This document shows positions 44,593 to 55,562 of a stretch of 64,000 nt of DNA, one piece after another (the first letter of the stretch is position 1; every line of letters begins with the position of its first letter). The notes below the pieces were generated by a model. The model was not told the origin of the DNA. It ran no database searches and saw only the letters and a program-made list of their open reading frames with translations. This DNA is from Takashimella koratensis (lineage: Eukaryota; Basidiomycota; Tremellomycetes; Trichosporonales; Tetragoniomycetaceae), in contig BCKT01000002.1 of NCBI GenBank assembly GCA_003116875.1, positions 744,001-808,000 on the forward strand. Direction: 5' to 3'. The translations under genes were made by a program, and so were the position numbers.

Positions 44593-45792
44593 TCATAAGT
44601 CGCTAAGAGCTTGCTGAATTGGTCCAGCGAGGTTGGGTACGTAAACGACCTGCAGATCTCGTCCTTTCATCAGCTCTCCTCCTCTCCTTCACCTACCGTA
44701 TGTTCCTCGACCAGGGTTTTGATATCCTCCTTGTTCAAGCCCTCCTCACCTTCCAAGCAAAGCTTCCACCACTCTATTCTCTCTCTATCTATTCTCTTCC
44801 TCACCAGCTCCTCCAACACCCACTCGACTCCACCTTTCTCTTGTGCCTGCACTCTTTCCCCTCTTTCTCTCCTCTGTTCCCAATCGACCTTCTCCACCTC
44901 CTCTTCTCTCACTCTTCTCAACCTGACCCATTCTCTCCTCCGGACCCACCCTGCCCACCCGACTGGACCCGCATGGCTCTTCCAACCCCTCTTTCGAAAC
45001 CAAGCATTGTATCGCCACCCTTGTTCGTCGACGCCCGGTTTCATATTCACCATCCAGGGTGAGAGCCACTCCCATGCCGGAGAAGGAGTCTGCGCAGTGG
45101 TCAGGTCGTACGCGGTCTTGATACTCCGCCGAGCCTGGCCAGGAGGCCGAGAGTCGATCCGTGCTTCCACATTGGATCCTGGTTCAGAGGTGATGAAGGA
45201 ACTAGCCGAAGTGATGGGGCTAGACGGGACGGTGAATGCAGACGGGTCCGTAGGTAGCAACGTCTGGGACGAAAAATACGCCTTTCCAAATAATTGAATC
45301 CTGTTATTAGTCTCACTCTCTCGTCACTTTACCCACCCTCTTTGGTTCTCAAACATGACTGATATCAGCTTTCTCCTTCTTTTGGAACATACCATCCCAA
45401 ACGTAACCCTGTTCAGTCTTCCCCATCTCCACTCTTGTCGCGGTGCGCACCTCGACTGGCTCCGTCGGTGGTTCCCTGTTCTCCACCGCTTTCTGATTTT
45501 CCTCATCCAACCTATCCTCGTCCGACGGTTCTGCGCTCCTCGAGCCGAAACGCAGGCGCTGGCGGGTCACCTGGCCTTCTGGTGACTGAGAGACGGATGA
45601 CCGTTTACCCAGTTTAGTCGTGGCCGAGCGGCGGCGCGCGCTGAGAATGGCGTTCACGTCGGTACGCTCGGCGGTGTTGGCCGCCGCAACAGTCGGCCAA
45701 GGGGAGTGTGTCCGCTCATGCCGTGTAGGCAATGTCGAGGGGGACACGGCCTGTGAGGACGGGCCGGGAGTTGGTGATGATGACTCGCTCAT
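44593..45792 (-). CDS. Dysferlin-domain protein (SPO73/PEX30-family-like)
   Basis: Dysferlin (DysF) domain proteins in fungi include the PEX28-32 peroxins and the sporulation protein SPO73. Exons 45792-45393, 45319-44697 and 44649-44593 give 359 residues. The N-terminal 120 residues are a Ser/Pro/Glu/Arg-rich tail. DysFN follows (VWDESETNNRIQLFGKAYFS, LLPTDPSAFT), then WEWLSPWMVNMKPGVDEQGW and a DysFC part (GWRYNAWFRKRGWKSH, GWVRRREWVRLRRVR). The acceptor at 45320 was chosen because it restores an ENxRIxLFG-like DysFN start; the AG closer to the coding frame gives the wrong phase. No transmembrane segment is present, unlike PEX30-type reticulon peroxins, so SPO73-like is the better comparison. 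Confidence 0.8.
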
Positions 45793-45931
45793 GAGGAGGT
45801 GAGGATGGTGAGGATGGTGAAGTCTGTTGTCACTATTGATTGATCCCTTGTCTACCCTTCCTTTGATGACGTCGTAATTTTCCGACGGAAAGGGTACGAA
45901 ATGCATGAGGAGAATTAACTATGCTCTGTAA

Positions 45932-47702
45932 CTATGCTCTGAATGAATTCGCCTTCTCTGCCCAGTCGGACCACCGCCTGTCCTCTTTCCACTCGCTCTT
46001 CCCGTCCGCACCAAGCACCAACCACTTTCTCTCCTTCCACCCTTCCCCTCCGTTCAGCGCGTCCTCTGTCGCCGCTTCCAACTCGGCAATAAACGCCCTC
46101 GCTGCGTCTGTTTCCCCCGGGGTCAACTTGCTGAGTCGGAGGTGGTGGATGGGGACGTCGGAGCCGTGCGTCACTTTAGGGTAGAGCTTGGACGAGCGGA
46201 GTGCCAGCTCGACAGAGTATCGAATGACAGGGAGACCCTGGGACGTGAAATCTTCATAGAGGAAGCGGATAGGTAAATGCGACTGTGCGTTGGCGAGGAT
46301 CTGGATTTAGCGGAGACATGTGCGTAGACGTACGGTGCCCTGGATATCGTTGATTTCCTCAACGTTAGGAGAGGAGTCGAGGCGAGAGGCGAAAGGCTGC
46401 ATGAAGCGTTTGCAGTGGGCTTCAGGGTAGTACCTGATCAAGTTGGGGAGGATATCCTCGACCTTCTCACTCGGATGTTGAGTCCCATAGAATGCAATCT
46501 TCCATCAGTCTAAACCACCACTCGTACTCACTTCATCTTTGACCTCGCCAACGACGATACACTTGACACCTGCATTTTTCAACCCCCTTGCGAGGATACC
46601 AGAGCGCTGGATCTCCATCTGGCCTTTCGGGATGAATCCGTCGGCGCCACAGACTCCGCGGAAGGTCGAGAGGTCGCCCATGCTCTGAACGACCTCGATC
46701 AAGCGGTCAGCCGAAACCGCGCGAAGCTGGGTGAGCACGTCGGGGGAGGCAGGGTTGATGCCCAGGTTACCACAGAGGACGCCAAATTGGTGGCGCTTGG
46801 TAGCGGGGTCTACGGCGCTGGCGATCAGGGCGTTGGAATGGAGGGTAGCGACGATGAAGGGTGCCTAGTGTGAGCGAAGGACAGTTGTGAGCTTACTTTC
46901 TTCGGAGCCTCAGAGGCCGCGCGGTGGAGAAGCTGGTGTACTGTGTGAGCTCCGGCACTGAGTCCGCTCAGGTGGACATGTTCCGGGTCGCCTTATGTCA
47001 GCGGTGGGGGAAAACGCACGAACCCACCTCCAAAGGCAGCAATGTTGTTCCGAATCCACTCGAGGGCAAGCCAACAGTCTTTGAACCCGTAGTTGCCCGT
47101 GAACTGGGGCTCGTCGCATGCGAGGAAGCCGAAAACCGAGAGCCTGAGGTTAGAACAGGATGAGAGGCTTGGTGCTCACCTGTACGCGATCATGACACGG
47201 ATTTCGCCAAGGGCCTCGGCGCGAGCCCACTGCTCGTCGTTCCCGTTTTCGAGAGTGCTGCCGTGTTGCAGTGCGCCACCGTGGATGAACACACGTACGG
47301 GCAAAGCAGAAGTGGCAGTGCATGTTGACGGGGTATAAATGTCCACGAAGAAAGGGGTTTCCGTTTGTTCTCCAGCGACAGCTGAGGTTAGCGCTGAGTT
47401 CAAGTGTTGACTTACGGCCATCTTCAAGCCGCTCGATGGGCTGAGCTGAGACCTTGCCGCCAGTGAACAAGCCAGAAGGGTACTTGTAATCCTCTGGCAG
47501 CGCTTGGGGGTCTGACCATCGCGGCACTTTCACACCGTACGGGACGTCTGAAATCAGCGAGAATTAATCCATTTTACCTACTGAGGAAGGCCTGAACGCC
47601 GTTCTCAAGCCGACCGCCAGTGACGGTTCCATACCTAGTGGCGGCGGTGACTCGCTGAGAGCTGGGCAAGGTAAGCTGGGCCGAAGCGCTCAGAGTGGAC
47701 AT
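45932..47702 (-). CDS. Type-B carboxylesterase
   Basis: This is a COesterase-family serine hydrolase. Eight exons: 47702-47582, 47547-47416, 47381-47180, 47143-47028, 46991-46897, 46864-46532, 46498-46334, 46300-45932; 510 residues, the family size. It starts TRYGTVTGGRLENGVQAFLN and VPYGVKVPRW, continues with VRVFIHGGALQHGS (oxyanion hole HGG), NYGFKDCWLALEWIRNNIAA and FGGDPEHVHLSGLSAGAHTV, where the Ser of GLSAG is the nucleophile. FLYEDFTSQGLP, VTHGSDVPIHHL (probable catalytic His in THGSDVP) and ARAFIAELEAAT complete the fold. There is no signal peptide, so the enzyme is probably intracellular. The substrate cannot be told. Confidence 0.92.
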
Positions 47703-48311
47703 GGTAATTCTGCAGGCAAGGCCGCGGGGGTTGACTCAATCTTCATGCATGCATATTTGTACCGACTATGACCGATGCATGGACATCGAAGACCTAGGCA
47801 AAGCCGATGTGCGATTCGTTTTGCTGGCTAATAAAACCCGTGGTTGAGGCGACGAGCCAATCAGAGTCTCGCCAAGTACAGGCGGTATTCATTTGCAATT
47901 GCAGAACGTGAAGTCCGGCGACGAATCAGGCAAAGGAGAAGTATGAGGTTGAGTTTTTGTGAAGAAGGGTTGAGAAGAGACGATATCACGAATGCATAGA
48001 GTTCGTGCGATCGACAGAGCGGACTTGTTCGGACATGACCACCGAGCGCGACGCGACGAGTAGAAATGTAAGAAATGTCATGTAGCATGTGGTGATCCTC
48101 TGACACGTCGGACGCGTTGAATCAGATCAGGATTGATCTTCATTTTTTCACCGAATTCCGTCAAGCCCAGCTCCTCGTGGATAGGTCTACCTAGATTCTA
48201 GCTGTTCATCGACTAGTTCTCTCTGAACCGATGCGAAACAAATCTATGCTGTATGCTACCGCCTAATGGATATTCCTTGCTACCTAATGAACACTGCTAT
48301 GAAACAAAAGT
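47703..48311. other. Intergenic stretch, no gene seen
   Basis: Between the carboxylesterase start and the phosphonoacetate hydrolase stop I see no coding frame of note. A GCATGCATGC-like palindromic word lies near 47743, in the carboxylesterase promoter. Confidence 0.5.
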
Positions 48312-49556
48312 CTAAATCAAGTTGAGAACCAAGTCGAACACGTCGTAGTTGTGCCATTTCATACCCGCAGCGACGGCCTCCTTGCCCTCCTTGAGAGGCA
48401 AGCTGCCGATGACAGGGACGTCCTGCTCGCTGAGCCCACCGTGGCTACGCAGTCGGTGACCCTTGAGGTTCTCCATCGCGTGCTCGACCTCTTTCGACCC
48501 GACCACGGCGTTCGATGCCGAAATGACCACAATGTGGCCCTCGCGGTCGAGCGGCATCTCGTATGTCTCCGCGCCCTCCTCGCCGGAAACTGCAACCTCG
48601 ATCTGTGGGAACGTTCGGAGGTACGCAATCATCTCGTCGCGCTGGCTCACGAAGGCGTCCTTGAGATGGATACGAACAAAGCCGCCGAGCGCGCCGTGGT
48701 GACGAACAAAGGGGTCGGTAATCGGGCAGATGACGCGAGCGCAGTCGGCACCAAACTTGGCCTCGAGTTCGTCCTGAACGAAAAGGGCGTTCGGGGTCCC
48801 GTCGGCGTTGCTCTTGTCGCTCATACCGTGGTCACCGGTGACACCGACGACAGCACCGAGCTCGATGAGCTTGCCGATCTTCTCATCGATCGCAACGAGG
48901 AAGTCGTTGGCCTCCTTGTCACCCGGAGCGTACTTGTGCTGGACAAAGTCCGACAAGGTGAGGTAGTAGACGTCGGCGCGGTTCTCCGAGAGCAGCTTGA
49001 TACCGGCATCGAGGACGAAGAGGGAGAGGTCGCCAGAGTATTGCGAAGGGACAGATCGGCCAACGTAAGCCTCGACGTCGGTGATACCGTTCTCTTCGAT
49101 CGTGCACTTGTCGGCGTACTGCGAAGAGAAGCAGATGTTGTTACCGCCCTTGAGACCGTGCTGGAGGATGCAGCGAAGCTTATCCTTGGCGGTGACAGCG
49201 GCGATACGGACGCCACGGATCGATAGCTGCTCGAGGATGGTTGAACCACGGAGGAGCGTGTCGTCGACGATCATAATCTCCTCACCAGTCTCGCGGTCGA
49301 GGTAAAAGTTGCCAGCAATACCGTGGACGGCTGTGGGGACACCAGTGATGATCGAGACGTTGTTCGGGTTGGTGAACGTCGGCATGGTGACTTTACCAGT
49401 GTTGTGAACACCCGACTTGGTGATTCGCGCGAAGGTGGGGAGGATGCCGTCGGCGATACCCTGTTCGAGGTACTCGGGGTCGAAGCCGTCGACGCAGACC
49501 ACGACGGTCGGGCGGGTGGGGAGGTTGTAGGTGCGGCCGTGGAGTTCGAAGGACAT
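48312..49556 (-). CDS. phnA: Phosphonoacetate hydrolase, intronless
   Basis: This alkaline-phosphatase-superfamily enzyme cleaves the C-P bond of phosphonoacetate to acetate and phosphate. It is a single exon of 414 residues, starting at MSFELHGRTYNLPTRPTVVV; an ATG 21 codons upstream is in frame but lies in a His/Thr-rich leader. The binuclear-zinc site of the family is complete: Asp23 in VVVCVDGFDPEY, nucleophile Thr62 in MPTFTNPNNVSIITGVP, Asp203 and His207 in LSDFVQHKYAPG, Asp242-His243 in TGDHGMSDKSNADGTPN, and a late His in GHRLRSHGGLSEQDVP. HGIAGNFYLDRETGEE and VTAKDKLRCILQHGLKGG match bacterial PhnA. Lack of introns in a window of intron-dense genes suggests acquisition from bacteria (inference). 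It is divergent from a Zn(II)2Cys6 regulator. Confidence 0.93.
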   Translation of the reverse strand: MSFELHGRTYNLPTRPTVVVCVDGFDPEYLEQGIADGILPTFARITKSGVHNTGKVTMPTFTNPNNVSIITGVPTAVHGIAGNFYLDRETGEEIMIVDDTLLRGSTILEQLSIRGVRIAAVTAKDKLRCILQHGLKGGNNICFSSQYADKCTIEENGITDVEAYVGRSVPSQYSGDLSLFVLDAGIKLLSENRADVYYLTLSDFVQHKYAPGDKEANDFLVAIDEKIGKLIELGAVVGVTGDHGMSDKSNADGTPNALFVQDELEAKFGADCARVICPITDPFVRHHGALGGFVRIHLKDAFVSQRDEMIAYLRTFPQIEVAVSGEEGAETYEMPLDREGHIVVISASNAVVGSKEVEHAMENLKGHRLRSHGGLSEQDVPVIGSLPLKEGKEAVAAGMKWHNYDVFDLVLNLI

Positions 49557-49922
49557 GGTGTAGGTTGGGGCGTGGGTGTGGGTGTGGTTTGGTTGGAGTT
49601 GGGAAGTATGAAGAAGCACTAGTCCAAGCGCGACTGGAGTATATATAGATCTGCAGGGAGCATGACGAGGGTTGACTGGTTCACCTGAACGGGATTGTGG
49701 AAAAACAACAATGTGAATACCGATTGCATATTTTGGGAACCATGTGATTTATCACGGCTTTTCATTGGTCAAAGGACCCATCGTGCTCGCCGTCAGCCAA
49801 TGATCGTCGACCAGAATCCTTGCCAATCCTCGCCCGCCTTCTGCCGATAATCCCGTCCATTGACACTCTCTACATCTGTAATTGATCGCATCTGTAAATC
49901 CATCTCATCTGTAAATCACAAT
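49557..49922. promoter_or_regulatory. Divergent promoter, phosphonoacetate hydrolase / Zn2Cys6 regulator
   Basis: These 366 bp hold a TATATATA box at 49640-49647, about 85 bp from the hydrolase ATG. There is a perfect inverted repeat GTGAT-TT-ATCAC at 49744-49755 near the middle, and CCAAT motifs at 49797-49801 and 49823-49827 plus ATTGG at 49764-49768. A TATA box with a central palindrome fits a regulated promoter rather than the TATA-less housekeeping pairs elsewhere in the window. That the neighbouring regulator binds the palindrome is inference. Confidence 0.6.
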
Positions 49923-52288
49923 ATGTCTGACGCCGAGTCGTCTCGGAAACGTCCGCGTAACAATCCTTGCCTGGTGAGTCGGACGTTGGGTCGGCCGACG
50001 AAAGCTGACGTGGACAGAGCTGCAAGAGTAGGCAGATTGAGTGTAATGCCGCTCTGCCGAAATGCGCAGCATGTATCGCCTCGAATAGTCGGTGCATCTA
50101 CACGTGGGTCCGAGTAGGAAGTCAGAGCTAAGATGTAGGCAGCTGGGGAGACCACTCCGACCACTGCAGCCTGCGGTACCCGCAACACCTAGTACCCCAG
50201 ATGTGAACAAGCTGCAAGATCAAGTCAACGAGCTGGAGAGCAAGTTGAGGCGGATGGAGCAGTCGCTCAATCTTGCGGCGGGTGCGAGTCGCCCGGTAGC
50301 AGGTGCCAGTCAGTCTTCCCACGCTCTCGTCGAGCCCAAGGTCGAGCCTGAGAGTGTCAAGTCGAGCGAGTCTTCCCTCCCTTCGTCGAGCCCCGCCGTC
50401 AGCGTTGGGTCAGACCACGCCGGGCTCAAGTATCGCCTCACCGTGGACGACACTGGTAATGTGAGTCTATACCGGTCCCCCCCTGACGCCAGGTCGTATA
50501 CCACGGTCTCACGAGTCTGGACCAAGGCCCCAACCTAGCCGACCAAGGGACGACGCACTCTGCCCCACCTACTGCCGGCCTTACCGACCCCGCCTTCTCC
50601 CCACTCTTCCTGGCCATGGCCACATCCAAACACATCTCCGTCGCTCCCGAGCTCGGCAACGCCCTACTCGAGTGCTTCTTCTGCTATCAAGACTTCAACG
50701 TCGTCCAGCCATCCGTCTTCCTTCGTGACATGGCGCTGGGCGGGCCTTTCTTCTCGAATTTCTTGCTCATGTCGATCTACACGAGTTCAACGAGGATGAT
50801 CGACGGGCTGTCGTCGGATGAACGAAGGACGCAAGGGGATATATTCGCTAGGCTGGCGAGAGAGATGCTCACGAAGGAGCTCGAGGGGCCGTCAAAGGTT
50901 ACCATAGCACAGGGGCTACTTTTACTCTCCGGGAGGGAGTGTGCACTGGGCAATGTTAGCCAGGGATGGAATCATGCAGGACTGGTGAGTTGCTAGTTGA
51001 ACTCGCTGACGCCAGGCATTCAGGATCATCCAGGATGTGAGTAACGCCCTTTCGTTACTGACTTTAGCTCGGGATACACCTCACGCCAAATACCCTCGCC
51101 GGGTCGTCGATGCTATCAGCCGAGGAGCAAGCCAATCGCGACAGGCTCTTTTGGTCCGCCTTTGCCTGGGACAAGTGAGCGTTTGGTAGAACCCCTCTGA
51201 CCACAGGGTAATCTCGTTATCGCTCGGGCGCGACCCAACGTTCTCACCTCGTCAAGGCCGAGACCCTTCTTCCATAGCCGATTTCGACGACGATACCGGT
51301 CCCTGGACACCATACTTTGCCAACCCGCTCAACCGACCGAAACAACTCGCAACTTATACCTACGAGCCCGTCCAGCGGATCGCGGCGTTTCGACACATGT
51401 CGCAGCTCTTCCTCGTGAGTGTGCGAGTATTCTCAGTTGACCTCAGATTCTACACGACCTCATCGTCCGCATCTACAGCTCCGAAGGCGAACTCAGCCCC
51501 GACGAACTCGGCGGGTTCGTCATGCTTACTCGGCACCGGCTTGAACGACTATGGGAGGGTATCCCTCCATCGATGAAGCCTCAACCCGGCGCGCAGTCCC
51601 TCCCGCCCTTCATCTTCCTCCTACTGTAAGTCACCTCCCCGTAACTCTCTGATCTCAGGATGCTGTACCACACCACATGGATCCTCCTCTGGCGCCCCTC
51701 GTTCTCCGACCACGACATCTTCGCCGCCAGCGGTTACGTCCTGATGTGCGTCCAGCACAGCGTGGCCGCCAACGAGCTCGTCCGGACCTACGCCGCGACG
51801 TTTTCTCGTCGCATGGCATATCTAGGCACCTACTGCAGCTTTGTCATCTCGTGAGTCGTGTCAGGATCTTGACTAAACAGGCAGGAGCTTTGACGTGCAT
51901 CTCTTGCGAGCAGGGAGACAGGGGATACAGATGGACGCGCTGTCCAGGCTTCGATCTTGGTTGGAGACTGTCGACTTGGTGAGTGCTCAAGCGATATTGG
52001 CTGACCAGCAGAGTGCATCACATGCACCGGCCATCCGTCGATCCGTCCAAACCATTCTTAGTCAAACAGCGGTGATCATTGCGTCCAACCTTGTACTTGG
52101 GGCATCTGAGTGAGTCGAGATCGCAACCTCGCTGACAACCAACCAGACACGGTCAATGGATACTTGATCGCCACGCACATAGCCAGCCTATGCCCGAAGC
52201 TCTGCCGCAGGACATCACCCGCCAACCTGATTTCTTGGACATGCTGGGACCAGTACAGGGGCTGGCTCCGTATAGCGGGCTCGAATGA
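49923..52288 (+). CDS. Zn(II)2Cys6 transcription factor
   Basis: This is a fungal binuclear-zinc-cluster regulator with a fungal-trans middle domain. Twelve exons: 49923-49973, 50018-50103, 50139-50460, 50493-50984, 51016-51036, 51068-51174, 51207-51414, 51447-51625, 51659-51850, 51885-51978, 52012-52109, 52147-52288; 663 residues. The DNA-binding cluster is PCLSCKSRQIECNAALPKCA then ACIASNSRCIY, i.e. C-x2-C-x6-C-x6-C-x2-C-x6-C, preceded by a basic KRPRNN. A coiled coil (VNKLQDQVNELESKLRRMEQ) follows the linker. The middle domain has DLGIHLTPN, NRDRLFWSAFAWDKVISLSL and GRDPTFSP, typical of the family. A 21-nt exon encodes AFRIIQD. Intron 10 could end 3 nt earlier. The divergent position makes it the likely regulator of the phosphonoacetate hydrolase. 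Confidence 0.92.
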
Positions 52289-53125
52289 ATCAGAATGATA
52301 GGATGGAACAGATAGCTAGCCCCAACGTCCGCAGCCTTACGGAGCCCGGGCTTGGCACGCTGCTACGTCAACCGCCCAATCTTGTTTCCATTGCTCACCC
52401 TTCAGCTTTCTCTTGACTGCACCTCGCCTTAAGCAACCCTAGCACCCATAGGACTGTTCCATCGCTGCAACAACTGGGGATCATGCAACTAGCTCCACGT
52501 GCCTCACTTGACAGCCCGGGGATATTTTATCAACGGCCTGTGCGGGCTGGCGTGATACTGGTCGACTGACGTTCGGGACAGCTTGGGCCCTCCGGCGCCG
52601 CTCAGAAATGTGCTGAGCCTTTCCTCCCACGTTGCCTACGACTCGGCACATGCCCGCGAGAGTCCCACGGCCCAACCCCTGGCAGGTTGGTCCGAACAGA
52701 CGCAGGCATGGCAACCGCAGCCGTCGCATAGACAACATCTCTGCCATTATCAGAGATAGATCCAACCAATGCTTACCCAGAGCCTGGGTGCGGTCTTATG
52801 AGGCATCGGCCGGACCCAGAATGATTGATGTCATCCATGGAAGTGTAGACGTCGTGACGAGATTAGAGCAAAGGATGGACAATGACTACAGCGCTTGATG
52901 CGACACGATCCGAAACAGTATCTTCTCAAGCCATGAACAGATGGGCAGATTGAGATGAAAGACGGTTTGTTTGAGTCGAGACCCCAAGACCGACGTAGTG
53001 GTGAACGTGTGATTTGTACTGCCGCTTATGAGCAGCAAAGCATGGTTATCACAAAGACTTTGCCGGTAGTCGAACACACGGCAGGATGCAACAACGCGAC
53101 TAATACGTAATTCCAGCAAAAACTA
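52289..53125. other. Intergenic stretch, no protein gene seen
   Basis: This lies downstream of the regulator and before the tRNA gene. Open frames are short and lack motifs. No repeats or transposon ends stand out. Confidence 0.45.
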
Positions 53126-53232
53126 TGCCTGCAGCCAGGATTGAACTAACGACCTTTGCATTACGTAATGACCCGGGTTCAGAAACCGCGAAATCTTACA
53201 AGTGCAACGCACTACCACTGTGCTATACGGGC
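53126..53232 (-). tRNA. tRNA-Thr(UGU) with a 35-nt intron
   Basis: The minus strand folds as a tRNA. Acceptor 5' strand is GCCCGTA, A box TAGCACAGTGG, D stem GCAC/GTGC, anticodon stem TTGCA/TGCAA around loop CTTGTAA (anticodon TGT), variable AGGTC, T arm GTTAG-TTCAATC-CTGGC with B box GTTCAATCC, acceptor 3' strand TGCAGGC and discriminator A. The 107-nt gene contains a 35-nt intron (53196-53162) after position 37, the normal eukaryotic site, leaving 72 nt. The acceptor stem has one C-A mismatch at pair 4-69 and a T-G wobble, so mild decay cannot be excluded. It sits between the regulator and the phosphate-type transporter. Confidence 0.82.
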
Positions 53233-53734
53233 ATCAACACAAGGCTCGCTCTTTGTGGTATATGTTTCTGTGGGCGGACGGCCTAAGTGCTTCCGGCCTA
53301 TCCACATTTGTTAGGTTAATGCTTTAGATGAAACCATGTTCGGTGGCTAAAGGGGACGAGGGTAGTGGAGGATCAATCGCTGCGCGATGGGGACATGTTG
53401 CTTTGAACCGAGAGCAAGATTGTCGTTCTTTCTCCTAGCTCAGAGCGTCAGGCACGCGAGCTCAAAAAGAGGTGTGTCACAAACGAATCACAGCGGAATA
53501 TGCCTCGACACTAAAGGAATGTTTGATCCTCCTCCAATGGCTATCACACTGACAATATATCCCTGGAGAACCCAAGGCGAGACCAGAGTATTTTCTGTTC
53601 TCTCAATCGTTCTCCAAAGGCATCTCGGAAGTTTTCAACAGACATTATCACAAATACAGCCATGGGGAGCTCTACGATAGACTATTAAACGAGAGGTGGG
53701 TTGGAAACCTGCCTGTTCCTTTTGTGAGATACTT

Positions 53735-55562
53735 TCACGCCTTGAACTTGTCGTCGGTCGACTCCTCCATGGGCACCGGCGCTTCAATGTCAGCTCGGAC
53801 GTGACCCTGGCGATTGGCAATGTGCACCCGGCGCTCGGCACGAGGGAGGTACTGAACGTCGTTCTCAAGATCGTCGAGGGTCAAGCCGTTCACCTCGGGG
53901 ATCCCCATAGCGGTGATACCGGCGAGAAACATGACACCTGTGCAGAGACCGATGGCGCCAGCAAGACCGGCGACGCTGTTGAGGTATCCGAATGCGAACG
54001 CGGTGAGGAGGGCTCCGCACTTGCCAGAAGCAGCAGAGATGCCGTGGGCGGTACCTCGAACACGGGTAGGGAACGATTCGACGGGAACGAGGAAAGTGGT
54101 GACGTTGGGACCGATCTGAAGAGCAAGAGTCGAGAGGACGAATAGGGCCATAAGACCTCCAGTACCAGTGTGGCCTTGGACACCGGCCCAAATAGCGAAA
54201 AGGATGCAAGAGAGGAAGCAACCAATGACTTGGTGGTACCAGCGGCCGATGAGGTCGGGAAGGAAGATTCCGATAGCATTGCCGACATTGCCCTGACAGG
54301 GTTAGAGACTAAATAGGCGTCGGACTTACGAAAATGGTAACGATGATCGCGCCGACAGCGGTGTTGTAAAGAGTCTCGCCCTTGGTGGAACCAGATCCGA
54401 AACCAATGCCGGCAAGAATGTTGGAGTTGTTGAGGGTAAGGCCGTAGGTGGCAATGTCGCTGGATTGTCAGTCTATGTACAACGCTTCATCTTACAAGAA
54501 GAACCAAGTGAGCGCGGTGCAGCAAAGGGTGAGAACGTGACGGCGGTTGATCTGAGTCTTAAAGTTGAAATAATCGGTGAAATCGGCCCACTGGGTAGAG
54601 ATACCGCGAATGTTTTTATCGGTAGTGATGCCAGTTTCCTTGGCGACGTCTTTAAGTGTCAGAGGAGGTGACAGTAGGCGACTTACATTTCTGGTAAGGC
54701 TTTGTCTCCTTCATGGTGAGGCGCTCGTAAAGCGAAGCAAGACCAGGGATGATACCAAGAGCGCTAAGATCAGCAAGGCGCAGAGCCTGCAGCTCACAAG
54801 AGGATACGCCAGACGTAGTTGACGTTCAGAATGTTCTCGTTGATCTTGTCCTTGTAAGCGGCGGCGAGGATGATGAAGAAGAAGCAGAAGATGAGACTGC
54901 CGAGTTGGTAGATGAAGAACGCGGTGAGGACGAGCTTGGCGCGGGACATGCCGAGTTTGGTCTCTCCGTTGAGGGCACCCGACATGGGGTAGTCTGGGGA
55001 GATAAGCGAAGGCTCATGATGAGCGGTTAGACTCACCACCACCAATACCGAAACCGGTAAAGACACGCCATACAGTCACCCAGTTGACGACGGCGGTTTG
55101 CGAAAAGTTTTTCCAAGGTGTCATGACGACCATGAAGGTGCCGAGGAGAGTGAAGAGCAGCTCCTTGCCGTAGACCTTGTGACGACCGAGCGCGTCACCG
55201 AAAATACCAAAGGCCAACATCCCGCCAATCATACCGATTGACAGGCCGGCTTTGACGAGGTTCGACTGAAGAGTCGGGATCGATCCGCCATCCCAGTACG
55301 TGTAACCGATCATGGTGACAACTGGATAGGTCAGATCAAGGGTAGTGGGGACTGACAGCGAGAGACTTACTGTACGAGAAGCCACCGTTGAACCAACCAT
55401 CAGAGAAGAATCCTGGGTAAAGTCAGTCCGGATCTTTGACCGACGGTACATAGCCCACTCACCAACTGACGAAACAGTGAAGAACTTGACTTTGTCACCA
55501 AAGGAGACCACCTTGTCCTTCTCCTCGTCAAAGTGCTTCTCGTCGTAGTCGACACTGGACAT
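53735..55562 (-). CDS. MFS transporter of the PHO84/GIT1 (phosphate / organophosphate) type
   Basis: This is a proton-coupled major-facilitator permease of the phosphate:H+ symporter family, which includes PHO84 (phosphate) and GIT1 (glycerophosphodiesters). Eight exons: 55562-55463, 55412-55371, 55321-55037, 54993-54798, 54763-54687, 54649-54496, 54459-54330, 54292-53735; 513 residues, 12 predicted helices. Signatures: FSDGWFNGGFSY, GMIGGMLAFGIFGDALGRHK, VWRVFTGFGIGGGDYPMS, GLTLNNSNILAGIGFGSGS, IGPNVTTFLVPVESFPTRVR and GTAHGISAASGKCGALLTAF. The last two are the PHO84-family C-terminal motif. GDYPMS matches the PHO84 GGDYPLS motif. The acidic cytosolic tail is short. Next to a phosphonoacetate hydrolase, the likely substrate is phosphate, a phosphonate or a phosphodiester (inference). 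Confidence 0.93.

Noticed and set aside
48351..49226. Long plus-strand frame of 291 codons opposite the phosphonoacetate hydrolase
   Set aside because: It is the antisense shadow of an intronless GC-rich gene; the minus-strand product has all family motifs, and the plus-strand frame has none.
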